Below are positions 1-6,322 of a stretch of 7,941 nucleotides of DNA, piece after piece. The notes beneath the pieces were generated by a model, which saw only the letters and a program-made list of their open reading frames with translations, ran no database searches and was not told where the DNA came from. Numbering within the stretch: position 1 is the first letter of the stretch; the number at the start of each line of letters is the position of its first letter. Source of the DNA: Acidobacteriota bacterium (GTDB lineage: Bacteria; Acidobacteriota; Terriglobia; UBA7540); assembly GCA_021828245.1 (NCBI GenBank), contig JAKASC010000106.1:1-7941 (forward strand), in the 5' to 3' direction. The position numbers were made by a program, and so were the translations under genes.

Positions 1-731
1 GCAAATTCCTTGTAGCCGTCCCAAATGGCCACGCGATGGCGTGCATCCAGGAGCGCCGAGTGCACGACGAGCCGGGCATCCAAAACCGCATCCACGCGAG
101 TCACCGCGGCAATTTGGCGGATGAGGTCGTGCCGGCCGGGCGTATATTGGGAAATGTCCACGGCGCCCGTTTTCGGGTTAATCAGATTGAGGGTGGATTG
201 GGTCCGCTCCGCATACCGTCGCGCTTCCTCGGCCAGCACGCGCGGCTTGACATACCAGCCAAATTGGGAGCGGAGGTAATGTTCCATCGCGTCAAAGAAA
301 TCGCCGGATCCCTCGACCCTCGAATCGGGCAGGACGATGACGGTGTGAATCTCCCGCCGAATCTCGTAGGCGGGGACAAATAAGCTCTCGAGCGGCGGCG
401 TCAGTGACTCGAGGACCTTGATGCCTCGCTCTACCGTGTAGCGCGCCTCGACGTCGGAGCCAAAGGCAACCTCGTCGCGGTAATCCCGAGAGGTCACCAG
501 CGTGACCGGCCCTCCTTGAGTTCCCTGGATCGTGATCCGGCTGGGAGTAATTGCAGTGACGATGCCAGAGATTTTGAAAAACGGTTCTCTCTCTTTGGGT
601 CTGGTCTTCGATTCTGACGTGGCAGAAAACAACACGAGGCTTAACGCAACACCGATCACGGCTCCCCAAGTGGAAGCGCGGTATCTTGCACTGCTTGGCA
701 ACGGCCTGCCTGTTGCAGATAACGTTATCAT
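1..731 (-). CDS. Membrane-anchored or secreted protein of unknown function (C-terminus beyond the window)
   Basis: I do not recognise a named family. The reading frame is open from an ATG at 731 through to the left edge, giving 243 visible codons, so the C-terminus is missing. After a polar N-terminus, residues 22-38 (WGAVIGVALSLVLFSAT) form one hydrophobic segment, either a signal peptide or a membrane anchor. Residues about 48-110 alternate as short beta strands (FKISGIVTAITPSRITIQG) and look like a small beta-barrel. A mixed helical part follows, with the motifs FDAMEHYLRSQFGWYV and VDAVLDARLVVHSALLDA, and the visible part ends in AIWDGYKEF. The protein probably acts outside the cytoplasm. 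It lies 84 bases downstream of the small secreted protein on the same strand, and I see no strong terminator between them, so it is probably the third gene of that unit. The ribosome binding site is weak. The coding region is well supported; the function is unknown. Confidence 0.72.
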   Translation of the reverse strand, partial: MITLSATGRPLPSSARYRASTWGAVIGVALSLVLFSATSESKTRPKEREPFFKISGIVTAITPSRITIQGTQGGPVTLVTSRDYRDEVAFGSDVEARYTVERGIKVLESLTPPLESLFVPAYEIRREIHTVIVLPDSRVEGSGDFFDAMEHYLRSQFGWYVKPRVLAEEARRYAERTQSTLNLINPKTGAVDISQYTPGRHDLIRQIAAVTRVDAVLDARLVVHSALLDARHRVAIWDGYKEF

Positions 732-815
732 TGGGCTCGATGGCTTGCTTTCGGGTCGAATCCCTTGGGCTTTATCGCATGCGCCCAGTGGAGATGGTTG
801 TTTTTGCAAAGGCGA

Positions 816-1331
816 TTACCTGATTTGGACCCACTCCCTGCCGATGTAGAGGCGGGCGGTGCCATCCCTGGCCAGAACCACTTGAAGCGGTCGCGGCACC
901 TTGAGTTGTGCATCGTTCTTCATTAAGCAAGAAGCCATTTTTGTCCCAGCCTGATCATAGATGTTGAAATATGTCTTGTCTTCTTTCGTTGTTAGCCCGA
1001 ACCCATAGCTTCCAACTTTTAGGGAAGCTGTTCCAACGGACGCACGCCCCTCGGCAATGATCATCCCAATGTACTTTTGCTGAATTTGAGAGCTATACCC
1101 ACTCGTATCCAAAAGAGCGAAGAGCAGTTGCTTTCCGGAAGGAGTTATCACAAGCGCCGCATTTCGCTTCTCCGTCGGGATGGCGTTGCCTTGGAGATAG
1201 AAATCGCGGGGCAATGCCGCATCAAAAGGTCGCCCGGTCTCGAGCCGGAGGGTGTGGGCAGCCTGGGGGTGCGAAGCGCCGGGAAAAGCCGGAACAAGCA
1301 ACAACACAAAGGACAGCCATATTGTATTCAT
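816..1331 (-). CDS. Small secreted beta-rich protein of unknown function
   Basis: This encodes a protein of 171 residues with a classical signal peptide: MNTIWLSFVLLLVPAFPGAS, with likely cleavage after an Ala near residues 19-25. The mature part, about 150 residues, is rich in predicted beta strands and has no catalytic motif I recognise. It carries GKQLLFALLDTSGYSSQIQQ, then GSYGFGL, and ends in RLYIGREWVQIR. From memory, secreted proteins with the 'dt.GYSSQ.QqKY.G' and 'YGFGl' pattern occur in acidobacterial genomes without an assigned role. The ATG at 1331 is chosen because a GGAGG site lies 9 bases upstream and the signal peptide begins exactly there; the frame is open 20 codons further up, but that extension is charged and would spoil the signal. 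The start overlaps the stop of the PIG-L gene by 4 bases (ATGA), which suggests translational coupling. It is likely periplasmic or surface-exposed. The gene is well supported; the function is not known. Confidence 0.82.
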   Translation of the reverse strand: MNTIWLSFVLLLVPAFPGASHPQAAHTLRLETGRPFDAALPRDFYLQGNAIPTEKRNAALVITPSGKQLLFALLDTSGYSSQIQQKYIGMIIAEGRASVGTASLKVGSYGFGLTTKEDKTYFNIYDQAGTKMASCLMKNDAQLKVPRPLQVVLARDGTARLYIGREWVQIR

Positions 1332-2314
1332 ACCAGTTTTCCTCCATCGTTTTGTGGGGTTAGGCCCGAATCTCCAGCGGCACTGGGCCAATACCAGTTC
1401 TCTAGGTCAGAGAGTCTTAGCTCACCATCGGGAGCTACAATCAATCCGCCGCGCTGCGGTGGGACCTCCCCTTGAGCCGACATTCTGGTAACCCGGTACA
1501 GTTCCGCGAACATAAATGGTTTCGCCGGCGCGCCCTGACCGCCAACTACTTCCGAGCCGCGTCTGACATTATCCATCATCCGGGCCGGCAATCCCAGATG
1601 GTAGGGGTTGCGCGAGACCTCGCCGGCGTGCTCGGCCGTGGCCATCATCTGAATGGCGAGCGTCTCCGGCGTGACGCCGACCATCAGGTTGGGGTTCGAG
1701 TGCGGGTGCCAATACTCGGTCTCGATGAGCAAAACAGGCGGGCGGTGGCTGTGCGCCAGATGCGCCACGAGCGCGTCCACCACAAGGTAGTGGGTTCCTA
1801 CGTGGGTAGTGTTGAAGTCCTCCTCATGCGGGGCGAACACGGCGTCGGGGCGCTCCCGGTCGAAGAGGATTCGAAGCGTTTCCACTTTTTCTTGCCATGA
1901 CGCGGGGTGACTCTGACGACTCTGCGGCTTTACGTCATCCAGTCCTTCATCGCCGGGTACGATAAGGTCAAAGCCGAGGGCACAACAGGAGGATTCAAGT
2001 TCCGCGCGGCGGCGAGCCCGTTGACTCAAGTCGCTCCCCAAGGTGACGGCGCAATTGACGACGCGGGCGCCCGTTTCGATTCTCAGGCGCAGCGGCAAAG
2101 CGCTGATGAGCGCTTCATCGTCCGGATGGGGCGAGGCGACCAAAATGGTGGTGGAGCGAACTGACGTGCTGAAAGGAGTCGGAGCAACCAGTGGCGTAGA
2201 AGAAGGCCCGAGAGGAATAGCGCGGCCGGCTTGAAAAGCGTCTGCTATTTTCAGAACGAAGTCGAGCCACTGTTGGTGCCGTTTTTCCCAGGGGGAGCGA
2301 GCGTTTTGGGCCAT
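1328..2314 (-). CDS. PIG-L/LmbE-family zinc-dependent deacetylase
   Basis: This is a PIG-L (LmbE-like) de-N-acetylase. Members are Zn-dependent enzymes that remove acetyl groups from N-acetylglucosamine-like sugars, as in MshB, BshB and GlcNAc-PI deacetylase. From the ATG at 2314 it has 328 residues. The metal and catalytic motif is SPHPDDEAL at 61-69 (His63, Asp65, Asp66), preceded by a hydrophobic strand (TTILVA). The second metal-binding element is NTTHVGTH at 168-175, which supplies His171 or His175 where the classical family has HxDH. There is no signal peptide, so it is probably cytoplasmic. The C-terminus (about 285-328) extends past the usual domain, with an LIVAPDGELRL strand. A TTG at 2335 in the same frame is an alternative start with a stop just upstream; neither start has a strong ribosome site. 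It is the first gene of a leftward unit, coupled to the next gene by ATGA. The substrate cannot be read from sequence. Confidence 0.88.
   Translation of the reverse strand: MAQNARSPWEKRHQQWLDFVLKIADAFQAGRAIPLGPSSTPLVAPTPFSTSVRSTTILVASPHPDDEALISALPLRLRIETGARVVNCAVTLGSDLSQRARRRAELESSCCALGFDLIVPGDEGLDDVKPQSRQSHPASWQEKVETLRILFDRERPDAVFAPHEEDFNTTHVGTHYLVVDALVAHLAHSHRPPVLLIETEYWHPHSNPNLMVGVTPETLAIQMMATAEHAGEVSRNPYHLGLPARMMDNVRRGSEVVGGQGAPAKPFMFAELYRVTRMSAQGEVPPQRGGLIVAPDGELRLSDLENWYWPSAAGDSGLTPQNDGGKLV
1341..1345 (-). promoter_or_regulatory. Ribosome binding site of the small secreted protein
   Basis: The minus strand reads GGAGG, 9 bases before the ATG at 1331. It lies inside the last codons of the PIG-L gene, so it decides the start in favour of the signal-peptide form and supports coupled translation of the two genes. 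Confidence 0.75.
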
Positions 2315-2653
2315 AAGCGAATTTTCAAGGGGCAACCCATCTCAAGCCATGACCTGTTGCACGGCGCCGAGATGCCTCGGTTGCCCACGCCGAAAAAGTT
2401 TACGCTCCTTCCATTGTCATCAATTCTATGTACAATAGCTTACTCGTTGGAGAACGTCAAAGCGGGGTATGGAAAAGTGCGGAGGATCGCTCGCCGAGCC
2501 TAGTTGACTCGGACCTCGGCTTTCGTCGGGCGCCCTGTCGGTATTCGAGAACGGCGCGAAGCTTTTTAACACTTCTGCTCGGCTGGCATGTCAGGCTAAA
2601 CTCTTTGGCGATGCTGGCGAGTGAAAAACTCTAACCAAGGAGAGGCGACCACG
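2315..2653. other. Divergent intergenic region between the PIG-L gene and the isomerase-like gene
   Basis: About 340 bases separate two genes that read away from each other, so promoters for both should lie here. I see TACAAT at 2431-2436 on the plus strand as a possible -10 box, but without a convincing -35 at normal spacing. TTGACT at 2504-2509 is a good -35 match without a -10 at 17 bases. No RNA gene, repeat array or convincing small reading frame was found. A GTG at 2621 is in frame with the isomerase-like gene but is not preferred as its start. Confidence 0.4.
2637..2642 (+). promoter_or_regulatory. Ribosome binding site deciding the isomerase-like start
   Basis: AAGGAG lies 11 bases before the ATG at 2654. 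It lies within the 11-codon extension that a start at the GTG 2621 would give, and so supports the shorter form that begins right at the twin-arginine signal. Confidence 0.65.
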
Positions 2654-3568
2654 ATGAAAATTGCGAGGCGAGGCTTTCTCAAAACGGCGGGTACCATCGC
2701 GGTTACGGCCGGGGCAGGTTGGAACCTGTCCCATGCGGTCTTGGCGGAACCTCCTTCCGCGCTTCGTGCCAAGGACCCGAGGCTTTTCCCCGGCTGCTGC
2801 GCGTATTCCTACCGAAAATATTTGTCGAAGGGTCAAATGACCATGGCGAGCTTCATCTTGGAAGGAGTGAAGATTGGCACAGTGGGCGTGGACATGACCG
2901 GTTACTGGTACAAGTCCATGGAGCCGGCTTATTTGGCCGGATTGAGGCATCTGGCCTACGAAAACGGAGTGCCATTTTCCGGGGCGGCCTGCGGCGTCTC
3001 AATGGTTCAACCCACCCGACAGAAACGCGCGCGCGCCATCCGGGAAATCAAGCAATGGGTGGACGCGACGGATCGTCTGGGCGCCTCCCATTTGAGGGTG
3101 TTTGCCGGGAAGCTGCCGCCTGGGGCCACGCTCAAGCAAGGCATTGATTGGGTCGTGGAAGTCATGAAGGCGGGAAGTGACTATTCTGCGACCAAAGGCA
3201 TTATTTTGGGGGTCGAAGACCACTCTGGAATCACGCAGTCCGCTGATGCGTGCCTTGAAATTATGCATCGAGTCAACTCGCCTTACGCGCGCATTAATTT
3301 GGATATTACCCACTTCATTCCGACCCCGACCCAGGACGCCTACGCGCAGATTAAGGCTTGCATTCCTTACGCCAGCCACACGCACATCCGAGACGTTTTT
3401 GACGACGGAACGCCAATAGACATGGACCGCGTTTGGCGGATGTTTGCCGAGGCCGGCTACCGCGGGTTTATGTCCGTGGAGTACGAGGGCAAAGAGGATC
3501 CGATGGTGGGCGTTCCAAAGCTTTTGGACAAGGTTAAGGCTCTTTGCCAAAAGTACTCGACGGCGTGA
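2654..3568 (+). CDS. Tat-exported sugar phosphate isomerase/epimerase-like TIM-barrel protein
   Basis: This has 304 residues and belongs to the xylose isomerase-like TIM-barrel superfamily (AP endonuclease 2 fold, PF01261 type). Members isomerise, epimerise or cleave sugars using a divalent metal held by Glu, Asp, His and Glu. The N-terminus is a twin-arginine signal: ARRGFLKTAG followed by a hydrophobic stretch to about residue 31 (AVLA), which predicts export folded to the periplasm. The barrel starts near residue 43 (RLFPGCCAYSY). Likely metal ligands are Glu188 in GVEDHSG, Asp217 in NLDITHF, His242 or His244 in SHTHIRD, and Glu276 in SVEYEG; His220 is probably also in the site. All four positions are present, so the enzyme looks active. 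A Tat-signal oxidoreductase follows 124 bases later on the same strand, which points to sequential action on one substrate. The substrate is unknown; a 3-keto-sugar or keto-glycoside is my inference. A small GAGGC-GAA-GCCTC hairpin overlaps the stop and lacks a T-tract. Confidence 0.88.
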   Translation: MKIARRGFLKTAGTIAVTAGAGWNLSHAVLAEPPSALRAKDPRLFPGCCAYSYRKYLSKGQMTMASFILEGVKIGTVGVDMTGYWYKSMEPAYLAGLRHLAYENGVPFSGAACGVSMVQPTRQKRARAIREIKQWVDATDRLGASHLRVFAGKLPPGATLKQGIDWVVEVMKAGSDYSATKGIILGVEDHSGITQSADACLEIMHRVNSPYARINLDITHFIPTPTQDAYAQIKACIPYASHTHIRDVFDDGTPIDMDRVWRMFAEAGYRGFMSVEYEGKEDPMVGVPKLLDKVKALCQKYSTA

Positions 3569-3680
3569 GGCGAAGCCTCTGAAGCCGCCCCTCATCGCGG
3601 GCGAATGACCGGTTTGGGGTTAAGCGGCGGAATGGCGGCCAACACGCAGGCCGAGAGGATAAGGATCACGCCGTACCATG

Positions 3681-3686
3681 AGGAGG
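3681..3686 (+). promoter_or_regulatory. Ribosome binding site deciding the oxidoreductase start
   Basis: A perfect AGGAGG lies 6 bases before the ATG at 3693. An upstream in-frame ATG at 3678 would place this site inside the coding sequence, so 3693 is the better start. Confidence 0.85.
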
Positions 3687-3692
3687 TCAAGC

Positions 3693-4934
3693 ATGTCTTC
3701 CCGAAGAGAGTTTGTGAAGAGAATGTTGGGAGGGACGGCCGCAGCCGCTGTTAACGGAGTCGTGCCCTCGCGGCGAATCTTGGGAGCCAATGACCGGGTG
3801 CGCTTCGGTTTAATTGGAGCCGGAGACCGTGGCAAGGCCATTTTCCGGGCGGCGCTGCGATCTCCCAATACCGAGGCTGTGGCGGTTGCCGACGTGTTCA
3901 CCCTGCGATTGGAGCAGGCTCGCCAGATCGTGCCCGGCATCAAAACCTACCGCGACTTTCGCCGGCTGCTGGACGACAAAACGATAGACGCGGTGTTGAT
4001 TGCCACGCCGCAGCATCAGCACGCCTTGAACTTTGTTCCTTCCATCCAAGCCGGCAAAGATGTTTATCAAGAAAAGACGATGGCTTTCAACCCGCATTTT
4101 GCCCGACAAATGAAGAGGGCGTTTGAGGGATCGGGCCGCGTGGTTCAGGTGGGCATTCAATCCACCAGCGGGACCGCCTTCCTTCAGGTGAAGGCGTTGG
4201 CGACGCCGGAGCGCATGGGAGTGGTGACTGCGCTGCACACTCACCACTACCGCAACGCGCCGTATGGCGGCTGGAAGCGGCCCATCCCGCCGGATTGCGA
4301 CCCGCAACACCTCAATTGGAAGGCGTTTGAGGGCGAGGCTCCGCCGCACGCCTTTGATCCCAACCGCTACATCAATTGGCGATTTTTCTGGGATTATTCG
4401 GGCGGCGACGTGTTTGAAAATATGGTGCATCAGGTCGGCTTTTGGTTCAAGGCGTTGAATCTAAGCATTCCCTTGAGCGCGACGATGAACGGCGCCAATT
4501 ATCTCTCGCCTGGCATGGAGGTGCCCGATACGATGGACGTTACCCTATCGTTGCCCGAGAAGATTTTGTTCAGTTGGAATGCGGGCTTCGGAAACAATTA
4601 TTACGGCCAGTCAGGCAACGATTTGCTCCTGGGAAATAAGGGAACCATCATCCGTATTGGCGATCGGGTGAGCTATGCTCCGCAGACGCGACATGGCGGG
4701 CCCTCGGCCGCGGTGGAAACGCCCGCGCCGGCGGAAGGCTCCAACATCCTTGGCAGTTCCTCCGAAACCGAAGCCCACATGCGGAACTTTTTCGATTGCG
4801 TCCGCACACGTAAAACCCCAAATTGCCCGTTCGAAATCGGCTATCGCTCCGCCATCGCCTGCCAAATGGCTGTCGCGGCTTTTCGTCTCGGCCGCACCAT
4901 GCACTGGAACCAAGAGATGGAAGATATCGTGTAG
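3693..4934 (+). CDS. Tat-exported Gfo/Idh/MocA-family oxidoreductase
   Basis: This has 413 residues. The family binds NAD(P) tightly and oxidises or reduces a hydroxyl or keto group on sugars and inositols. The N-terminus (SRREFVKRMLGGTAAAAV) is a twin-arginine signal, so the enzyme is probably exported folded with its cofactor. The Rossmann domain follows: RFGLIGAGDRG at about 37-47 holds the GxGxxG loop, then EAVAVADVF and DAVLIATPQHQHA. The catalytic Lys is Lys128 in VYQEKTMAFN; most members have EKP, but EKT keeps the Lys and I recall it in exported members. The C-terminal sheet domain contains GGDVFENMVHQV, with His246 as the likely second active-site residue. Length fits exported members of the family. 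It follows the isomerase-like gene and is probably in the same transcription unit, although the 124-base gap could hold its own promoter. The LacI-type regulator converges from the right. The exact substrate cannot be read; glycoside C3 oxidation is my inference. Confidence 0.92.
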   Translation: MSSRREFVKRMLGGTAAAAVNGVVPSRRILGANDRVRFGLIGAGDRGKAIFRAALRSPNTEAVAVADVFTLRLEQARQIVPGIKTYRDFRRLLDDKTIDAVLIATPQHQHALNFVPSIQAGKDVYQEKTMAFNPHFARQMKRAFEGSGRVVQVGIQSTSGTAFLQVKALATPERMGVVTALHTHHYRNAPYGGWKRPIPPDCDPQHLNWKAFEGEAPPHAFDPNRYINWRFFWDYSGGDVFENMVHQVGFWFKALNLSIPLSATMNGANYLSPGMEVPDTMDVTLSLPEKILFSWNAGFGNNYYGQSGNDLLLGNKGTIIRIGDRVSYAPQTRHGGPSAAVETPAPAEGSNILGSSSETEAHMRNFFDCVRTRKTPNCPFEIGYRSAIACQMAVAAFRLGRTMHWNQEMEDIV

Positions 4935-4973
4935 TCGGATCTAAGGCTTGGTCAAGGAATGGAGGCGCCGAAG

Positions 4974-5004
4974 GTTGCCAGCTTTGCCGCTCCGTCATGG
5001 CAAC
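4974..5004. terminator. Possible bidirectional terminator hairpin between convergent genes
   Basis: GTTGCCA at 4974-4980 and TGGCAAC at 4998-5004 form a perfect 7-base-pair stem with a 17-base loop. It sits in the 83-base gap between the oxidoreductase and the LacI-type regulator, where both transcripts must end. There is no T-tract on either side and the loop is long, so this is only a weak candidate. Confidence 0.3.
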
Positions 5005-5017
5005 GCGAAAGGAGTGT

Positions 5018-6022
5018 TTATGCCGAGCCGGGAGGGGATGCGGTTGATTCACGAATGACCAGCTCAGGATTAATGCGAAACTCACGGCCCTCGAGCTGCG
5101 CTCCGTCCTCCTCGGGTGTCAGCGCTCTGAATGCCAGATGGCCAATTTCAGCTCGAGGGATGTTGACGGTGGTGAGCGGCGGCACAGCGAACTCCGACAG
5201 CCGAATGTTGTCATAGCCCGTAACGGAAACGTCGGCAGGAACCCGGAGATTGTTTTCCCGCAATTCCTTGAGCACTCCGATAGCCATGAAATCATTGACG
5301 GCGACGATGGCGGTGGGCCGGAGGCCCGTTTGGAGCAGTTGGCGCGTGGCCTGCTGGCCGCCCTCGGGGCCATCCCGGTCGGCGGCCGTCGCATACTCCA
5401 CATGCTGAGGGCAGCGCTTCATCGCCTCAATGAAGGACCTCTGGCGGTCGGAAAGTGGGTCAAGCCCCGTGTGGTGTCCTACGAAGCCGATCCGACGGTG
5501 ACCGAGCGAATAGAGATATTCCACCGTCTTTTGGACGCCACGAGGATAATTAACGCGAATGTTGGAGATGTTTCTGCTGGGAGTGCCGACGTCATAAAAA
5601 ACGACCCGTAGATTTGCCTCGGTCAGCTCGTTTATCAGGTGAGGTTCCATTTCCGAGACAATCACGGCCAGACCCGCGACGCGCCGCCCCATCATCAGGT
5701 GAATGCTGGAGACGAGTTGCTGCGGACGGTAATCGGTGTTGGCGACGAGCACTTCATAGCCTCGCTCGTGCGCGTCGGATTCGATGGAACGAAAGATATC
5801 TAGGAAGAACGGATTTTCCAGGTTGGAAAAAATCACGCCCAAGGTCCGGCTTTTGCCTCCTGCCAGGCTCCGGGCATGGAGGTTCGGATGGTAATGGAGC
5901 TCGGAGACAACCTTCAACACCCGCGCACGAGTGGATTTTTTGACCGGACCCACATTGTTCAGGACACGAGAGACGGTCGCAATGGAGACATGCGCCTTCT
6001 TGGCAACGTCTTGCAGGTTCAC
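5018..6022 (-). CDS. LacI-family transcriptional regulator
   Basis: This has 334 residues, the normal LacI/GalR length, and is a cytoplasmic DNA-binding protein expected to be a sugar-responsive repressor. The helix-turn-helix occupies residues 3-23: LQDVAKKAHVSIATVSRVLN. Ile14-Ala15 at the specificity positions resembles the Val-Ala and Met-Ala pairs of GalR- and CcpA-type proteins. The hinge helix follows (PNLHARSLAGGKSRTLGV, 46-63). The periplasmic-binding-protein-like effector domain then runs to the end, with the typical VVFYDVGTP, LGHRRIGFVG, AIVAVNDFMAIG and DVSVTGYDN motifs. The start is GTG at 6022, with an AGGAGG site 8 bases upstream and the DNA-binding domain starting at once. It converges on the exported isomerase/oxidoreductase pair, and LacI-type genes commonly sit beside the sugar genes they control, so that pair is the likely target (inference). 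An inverted repeat about 40 bases upstream may be its own operator. The effector is unknown. Confidence 0.95.
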   Translation of the reverse strand: MNLQDVAKKAHVSIATVSRVLNNVGPVKKSTRARVLKVVSELHYHPNLHARSLAGGKSRTLGVIFSNLENPFFLDIFRSIESDAHERGYEVLVANTDYRPQQLVSSIHLMMGRRVAGLAVIVSEMEPHLINELTEANLRVVFYDVGTPSRNISNIRVNYPRGVQKTVEYLYSLGHRRIGFVGHHTGLDPLSDRQRSFIEAMKRCPQHVEYATAADRDGPEGGQQATRQLLQTGLRPTAIVAVNDFMAIGVLKELRENNLRVPADVSVTGYDNIRLSEFAVPPLTTVNIPRAEIGHLAFRALTPEEDGAQLEGREFRINPELVIRESTASPPGSA

Positions 6023-6030
6023 GTCAGATG

Positions 6031-6036
6031 CCTCCT
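6031..6036 (-). promoter_or_regulatory. Ribosome binding site of the LacI-type regulator
   Basis: The minus strand reads AGGAGG, 8 bases before the GTG at 6022. It confirms the GTG as start codon; no ATG serves this frame nearby. Confidence 0.85.
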
Positions 6037-6059
6037 GCGGTTGGCTTGAGAGCTACTCT

Positions 6060-6078
6060 GCATCCGCTGATGGGATGC
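6060..6078. repeat. Perfect inverted repeat, candidate operator upstream of the LacI-type gene
   Basis: GCATCC, 7 bases, then GGATGC, a perfect dyad 38 bases from the GTG at 6022. A further GATGC follows at 6081-6085. The place fits an operator or a leader hairpin for the regulator. The half-site does not look like the usual LacI-family core with a central CG, so the assignment to this regulator is doubtful. Confidence 0.4.
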
Positions 6079-6267
6079 ACGATGCTGACAATATCACATT
6101 TTACTTACCATGGGCAGTCAGACTGTTACGTCTTGTAATCGCGAGTGGTGGCATCACTTGAGATTGTTCACTGAGGGACGCCGCACGACTCAGTTTTAGC
6201 GGAAGCAATCTTTATTCACTCCACTTGCCCTGCTGCTCGGCGTGGAACATTGACGAAGGCTGGGGAG

Positions 6268-6273
6268 TATAAT
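6268..6273 (+). promoter_or_regulatory. Candidate -10 box for amrS
   Basis: TATAAT matches the sigma-70 consensus exactly and lies 49 bases before the ATG at 6323. The expected -35 position has only a poor match (GGAACA region, 6244-6250). A good TTGACG at 6250-6255 is just 12 bases away, too close for a normal promoter. A transcript would have a leader of about 40 bases. Confidence 0.4.
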
Positions 6274-6322
6274 AGTCAAAGGAGGGCCGAAAAGGCGCCT
6301 GCCGTGACGTCCAAGGAAGGCG

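Larger units (their letters stand above)
6023..6322. other. Divergent intergenic region between the LacI-type regulator and amrS
   Basis: These 300 bases should hold promoters for both flanking genes. On the lacI side there is a perfect inverted repeat (6060-6078) and, on the minus strand, TAAAAT (complement of 6098-6103) as a weak -10 candidate. TTAC and GTAA half-sites 5 bases apart (6126-6138) form a second small dyad. On the amrS side there is a consensus TATAAT. The centre is more AT-rich than the genes around it. I see no RNA gene and no convincing small protein gene. Confidence 0.45.

Noticed and set aside
292..669. Minus-strand frame of 125 codons inside the left-edge gene
   Set aside because: It overlaps the frame starting at 731 in another phase, is Arg/His/Gly-rich and low in hydrophobic order, as expected of a shadow; the other frame has a signal segment and protein-like composition.
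766..787. TGGGC/GCCCA hairpin between the secreted protein and the left-edge gene
   Set aside because: Only 5 base pairs with a 12-base loop and no T-tract; not enough to call a terminator.
1472..1900. Plus-strand frame of 142 codons opposite the PIG-L gene
   Set aside because: Antisense to a gene with clear motifs; the protein is Arg/Val/Gly-rich without recognisable features.
3567..3579. GAGGC-GAA-GCCTC hairpin at the stop of the isomerase-like gene
   Set aside because: Five base pairs without a T-tract, overlapping the stop codon; too weak to be called a terminator.
3810..4430. Minus-strand frame of 206 codons opposite the oxidoreductase
   Set aside because: Long but antisense to a certain gene, with biased Arg/His/Val composition and no domain.
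6250..6273. TTGACG plus TATAAT as a complete sigma-70 promoter
   Set aside because: Both boxes look good, but the spacer is only 12 bases, far from the usual 16-18; only the -10 box was kept as a candidate.
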